A DNA stretch of 8,935 nt from Acidobacteriota bacterium (GTDB lineage: Bacteria; Acidobacteriota; Terriglobia; Terriglobales; Acidobacteriaceae): contig JAFAPG010000415.1 in the NCBI GenBank assembly GCA_019247235.1, positions 1 through 8,935 of the forward strand, given 5' to 3'. Position numbers and translations under genes: made by a program. Shown piece after piece: positions 7,211-8,935 of this stretch. Position 1 is the stretch's first letter. Each line of letters opens with the position of its first letter. Below the pieces are notes generated by a model, which ran no database searches, was not told the origin of the DNA, and worked only from the letters and a program-made list of their open reading frames with translations.

Positions 7211-8935
7211 CTAGAAGCTTCGCGCGACTTGAATCGCGATGCCCACGGCGTAGGCGAGTTGCGCAGATTCCAGAGTGGCTTTCCATTTAGTAGTACCGCT
7301 AAACGCCTTTTCCGGAACCATGACTAGATCCCCCGGGTGCAAGGCCGCGCGATCGACACCGCCGGTAAAAAGACCTCCGGAACCGCCGGCGACGGAACCG
7401 TCGGCGCGAATGACGAATACGGCTCTTTTGTTGGCTGTATTGGTCGGACCACCCGCCTGTCTGAGATACCAGCCCGCATCTTTGCCAGGTTTATAACTGA
7501 CCGCCGTTGGGTTGTAGACTGAGCCATCCACCATCACAAAATTCGGACGCTTGGGAATGTAAATGATGTCTCCGGCTCGTACCTGAATATCGGCAGGTGT
7601 GTTCGCCCAACGTTTCACATCTTTCGTGATGTGCACCACCAGTCGCCCCGACGGTGGTACATTCTGCAGCTTCTGCAGAGCGGCCTGCCACTGGTTGACG
7701 GCGGCCTCTTTTGCCATCTTCTGATCAATATCTCCTTCCGGAATTAGGGTGAGATTGGTTCCATCAATGCGTACTTGGCGAATGAGTTGATCTCGAGTCT
7801 GCTCTTCCAATTGACGGACCTGTTTTCTTTCGAGAATGGCGCCGTACGGATAAGCATCCCCGCGAAACCCGCCGGCGCGAAGCAGGATTGAACTGAGCCG
7901 CTCACCTTCCTGAATCCCGTAAGTGCCGGTGTGAACCACCTCACCTTTGACGGTAATGCTGGCGCCGACGTCGCTCCAGCCCGTGATCTGTTTAATGGTA
8001 AGAACATCGCCATCATGCAAACGCACATCGGTGTCGGGCTCTCCCGATAACGCTTTCCCAATCGGAACCGTGACGGTCTCGCCGGCAATCCCGCTGCCCT
8101 CGATAGCCTCATAGTGCGTAAGATCGGCGGTTGCGATATAAGCTCCCCGTTTGAAGCCCCCCGCTACCCGCACCAGACCCGCGGCAGTCATGTCCTCGCC
8201 TAGCGGATATTTTCCCGGTCTGGCAACCTCGCCTTGAATGACAACTGTGGGAGGATCAGTTTTACTCAGATTGCGATGAATGAAGACGCGATCCTTAGGC
8301 TGCAGCAGAACGTTCTCTTTAGCATCGTTGTCGAGCGCCTTTCTCAAATTTACGTTGATAACCTTTAGCTTGCCATCCTCACCGGGCCGGAATACTTGCG
8401 CATCTCCGAGTTCTGCATCGGGCGTGGTACCTCCGGCCAGATAGATCGCATCACGAAGACGGGTCGCTCCATTGGTGATGTGGTCACCCGGATCGCGAAC
8501 TTCCCCTGTCAATGTCACCAGAGGTGGATCCTCAAAATCGTAGCGTCCAAAAATACGCACGGTGTCGAAAGGCTTTAGCGTCAAATCCTGCGCCTTGCCC
8601 GCCAAGGCATCTCCCAGATTGAAGGCCAAAACGACGGGCGTGTAATCGGGCGCTTCAAGACGCACAATCTCGGCATGTCGAGCGTAAGGCTCGGGCAGCA
8701 GGTCACCGTAGGAATGAACGAGATCGGTTAACTTCATCCCCTCGTGATAGGCGTATTTTCCGGGGTGGAAAACGTGTCCGTCGAGATAAACCGTCTTCTC
8801 CGAATACGGCAGGATGGGAGAAATCCTAATCCTGTCCCCGTCTTGAACTTTGAAGTCCTCGAGTGCTTTGTTGATTGCCTGAGCGTCATTGCTTTCTGGC
8901 ATTTCGAGTTGCAACATAGTGTGACTTTGGTGAGC
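7211..8935 (-). CDS. SLBB-repeat polysaccharide export protein (Wza-like), N-terminus beyond the window
   Basis: The visible 574 codons are open to the right edge. The first Met (8917) has no ribosome site and no signal peptide after it, so the true start, and probably a Poly_export (PF02563) domain, lie outside. Counting from that Met, five SLBB-type beta-grasp repeats can be seen: VYLDGHVFHPGKY (43-55), VTLTGEVRDPGDH (134-146), VVIQGEVARPGKY (225-237), ITVKGEVVHTGTY (321-333) and VMVDGSVYNPTAV (461-473), four of them ending in AGG-type turns. Between repeats 4 and 5 lies a charged helical insert (about 362-418). A hydrophobic helix (549-565) close to the C-terminus may be a membrane anchor or the outer-membrane helix known from Wza. 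Such proteins form or line the periplasmic and outer-membrane channel for capsule or exopolysaccharide. It is the most upstream gene visible, followed after 13 bases by the PAP2-Wzi gene and then the Wzz-like partner, a usual export pairing. Confidence 0.92.
   Translation of the reverse strand, partial: AHQSHTMLQLEMPESNDAQAINKALEDFKVQDGDRIRISPILPYSEKTVYLDGHVFHPGKYAYHEGMKLTDLVHSYGDLLPEPYARHAEIVRLEAPDYTPVVLAFNLGDALAGKAQDLTLKPFDTVRIFGRYDFEDPPLVTLTGEVRDPGDHITNGATRLRDAIYLAGGTTPDAELGDAQVFRPGEDGKLKVINVNLRKALDNDAKENVLLQPKDRVFIHRNLSKTDPPTVVIQGEVARPGKYPLGEDMTAAGLVRVAGGFKRGAYIATADLTHYEAIEGSGIAGETVTVPIGKALSGEPDTDVRLHDGDVLTIKQITGWSDVGASITVKGEVVHTGTYGIQEGERLSSILLRAGGFRGDAYPYGAILERKQVRQLEEQTRDQLIRQVRIDGTNLTLIPEGDIDQKMAKEAAVNQWQAALQKLQNVPPSGRLVVHITKDVKRWANTPADIQVRAGDIIYIPKRPNFVMVDGSVYNPTAVSYKPGKDAGWYLRQAGGPTNTANKRAVFVIRADGSVAGGSGGLFTGGVDRAALHPGDLVMVPEKAFSGTTKWKATLESAQLAYAVGIAIQVARSF

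Larger units (their letters stand above)
1..8935 (-). other. Predicted polysaccharide synthesis and export operon, both ends outside
   Basis: All six genes share one strand and are spaced 13-60 bases apart, without a convincing promoter or U-tailed terminator between them, so one transcript is the simplest reading. Export and surface genes come first (SLBB, PAP2-Wzi, Wzz-like), followed by methyltransferase, flippase and glycosyltransferase. The transcript would begin right of the window and continue past its left edge. Confidence 0.7.

Noticed and set aside
7662..7678. Direct repeat of TTCTGCAG separated by one base
   Set aside because: It encodes the repeated Leu-Gln of LQKLQN in the helical insert of the SLBB protein and is explained by coding; only two copies exist.
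8918..8935. Start of the SLBB gene at the ATG at 8917
   Set aside because: The six codons upstream remain open, no ribosome site precedes this ATG, and the protein would lack a signal peptide, so it is an internal methionine of a gene that begins outside the window.

Overview
The window is a block of six genes, all on the minus strand, from a bacterial exopolysaccharide or capsule locus. In transcription order (right to left) they are: an SLBB-repeat export protein, cut by the right edge; a three-part PAP2 phosphatase / SLH-like / Wzi-type outer-membrane protein; a Wzz/GumC-type chain-length regulator; a class I SAM methyltransferase; a Wzx-type flippase; and a family 2 glycosyltransferase, cut by the left edge. 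The gaps between them are 13, 60, 48, 15 and 34 bases, so no non-coding stretch is longer than about 60 bases. I see no RNA gene, mobile element, CRISPR array, phage gene or clear intrinsic terminator.

The genes fit a Wzx/Wzy-dependent pathway in a Gram-negative (diderm) cell. The glycosyltransferase would add a sugar to a lipid-linked repeat unit in the cytoplasm, and the methyltransferase could modify or cap it. The flippase moves the unit across the inner membrane and the Wzz-like protein sets chain length. The SLBB protein forms or contacts the periplasmic/outer-membrane conduit, and the Wzi-like barrel would hold or organise polymer at the surface. The polymerase (Wzy), the initiating phosphoglycosyltransferase and a tyrosine kinase/phosphatase are not visible and may lie outside.

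Organism: from remembered family resemblance only, I infer an Acidobacteriota (Terriglobia-like) genome. The reasons are the PAP2-Wzi fusion, an export protein with many SLBB repeats, the style of the Wzz protein and mid-range GC content judged by eye. No ribosomal or other phylogenetic marker is present.

The most interesting item is the 842-residue protein at 4669-7197. It joins a PAP2 phosphatase with an apparently complete catalytic set to a short SLH-like helical module and a Wzi-like beta-barrel. The second useful point is that the first 1.1 kb, which seems to hold only short fragments, is one uninterrupted glycosyltransferase frame open to the left edge. The window otherwise reads as a well-formed polysaccharide export operon; I found no evidence of a wholly new kind of system.
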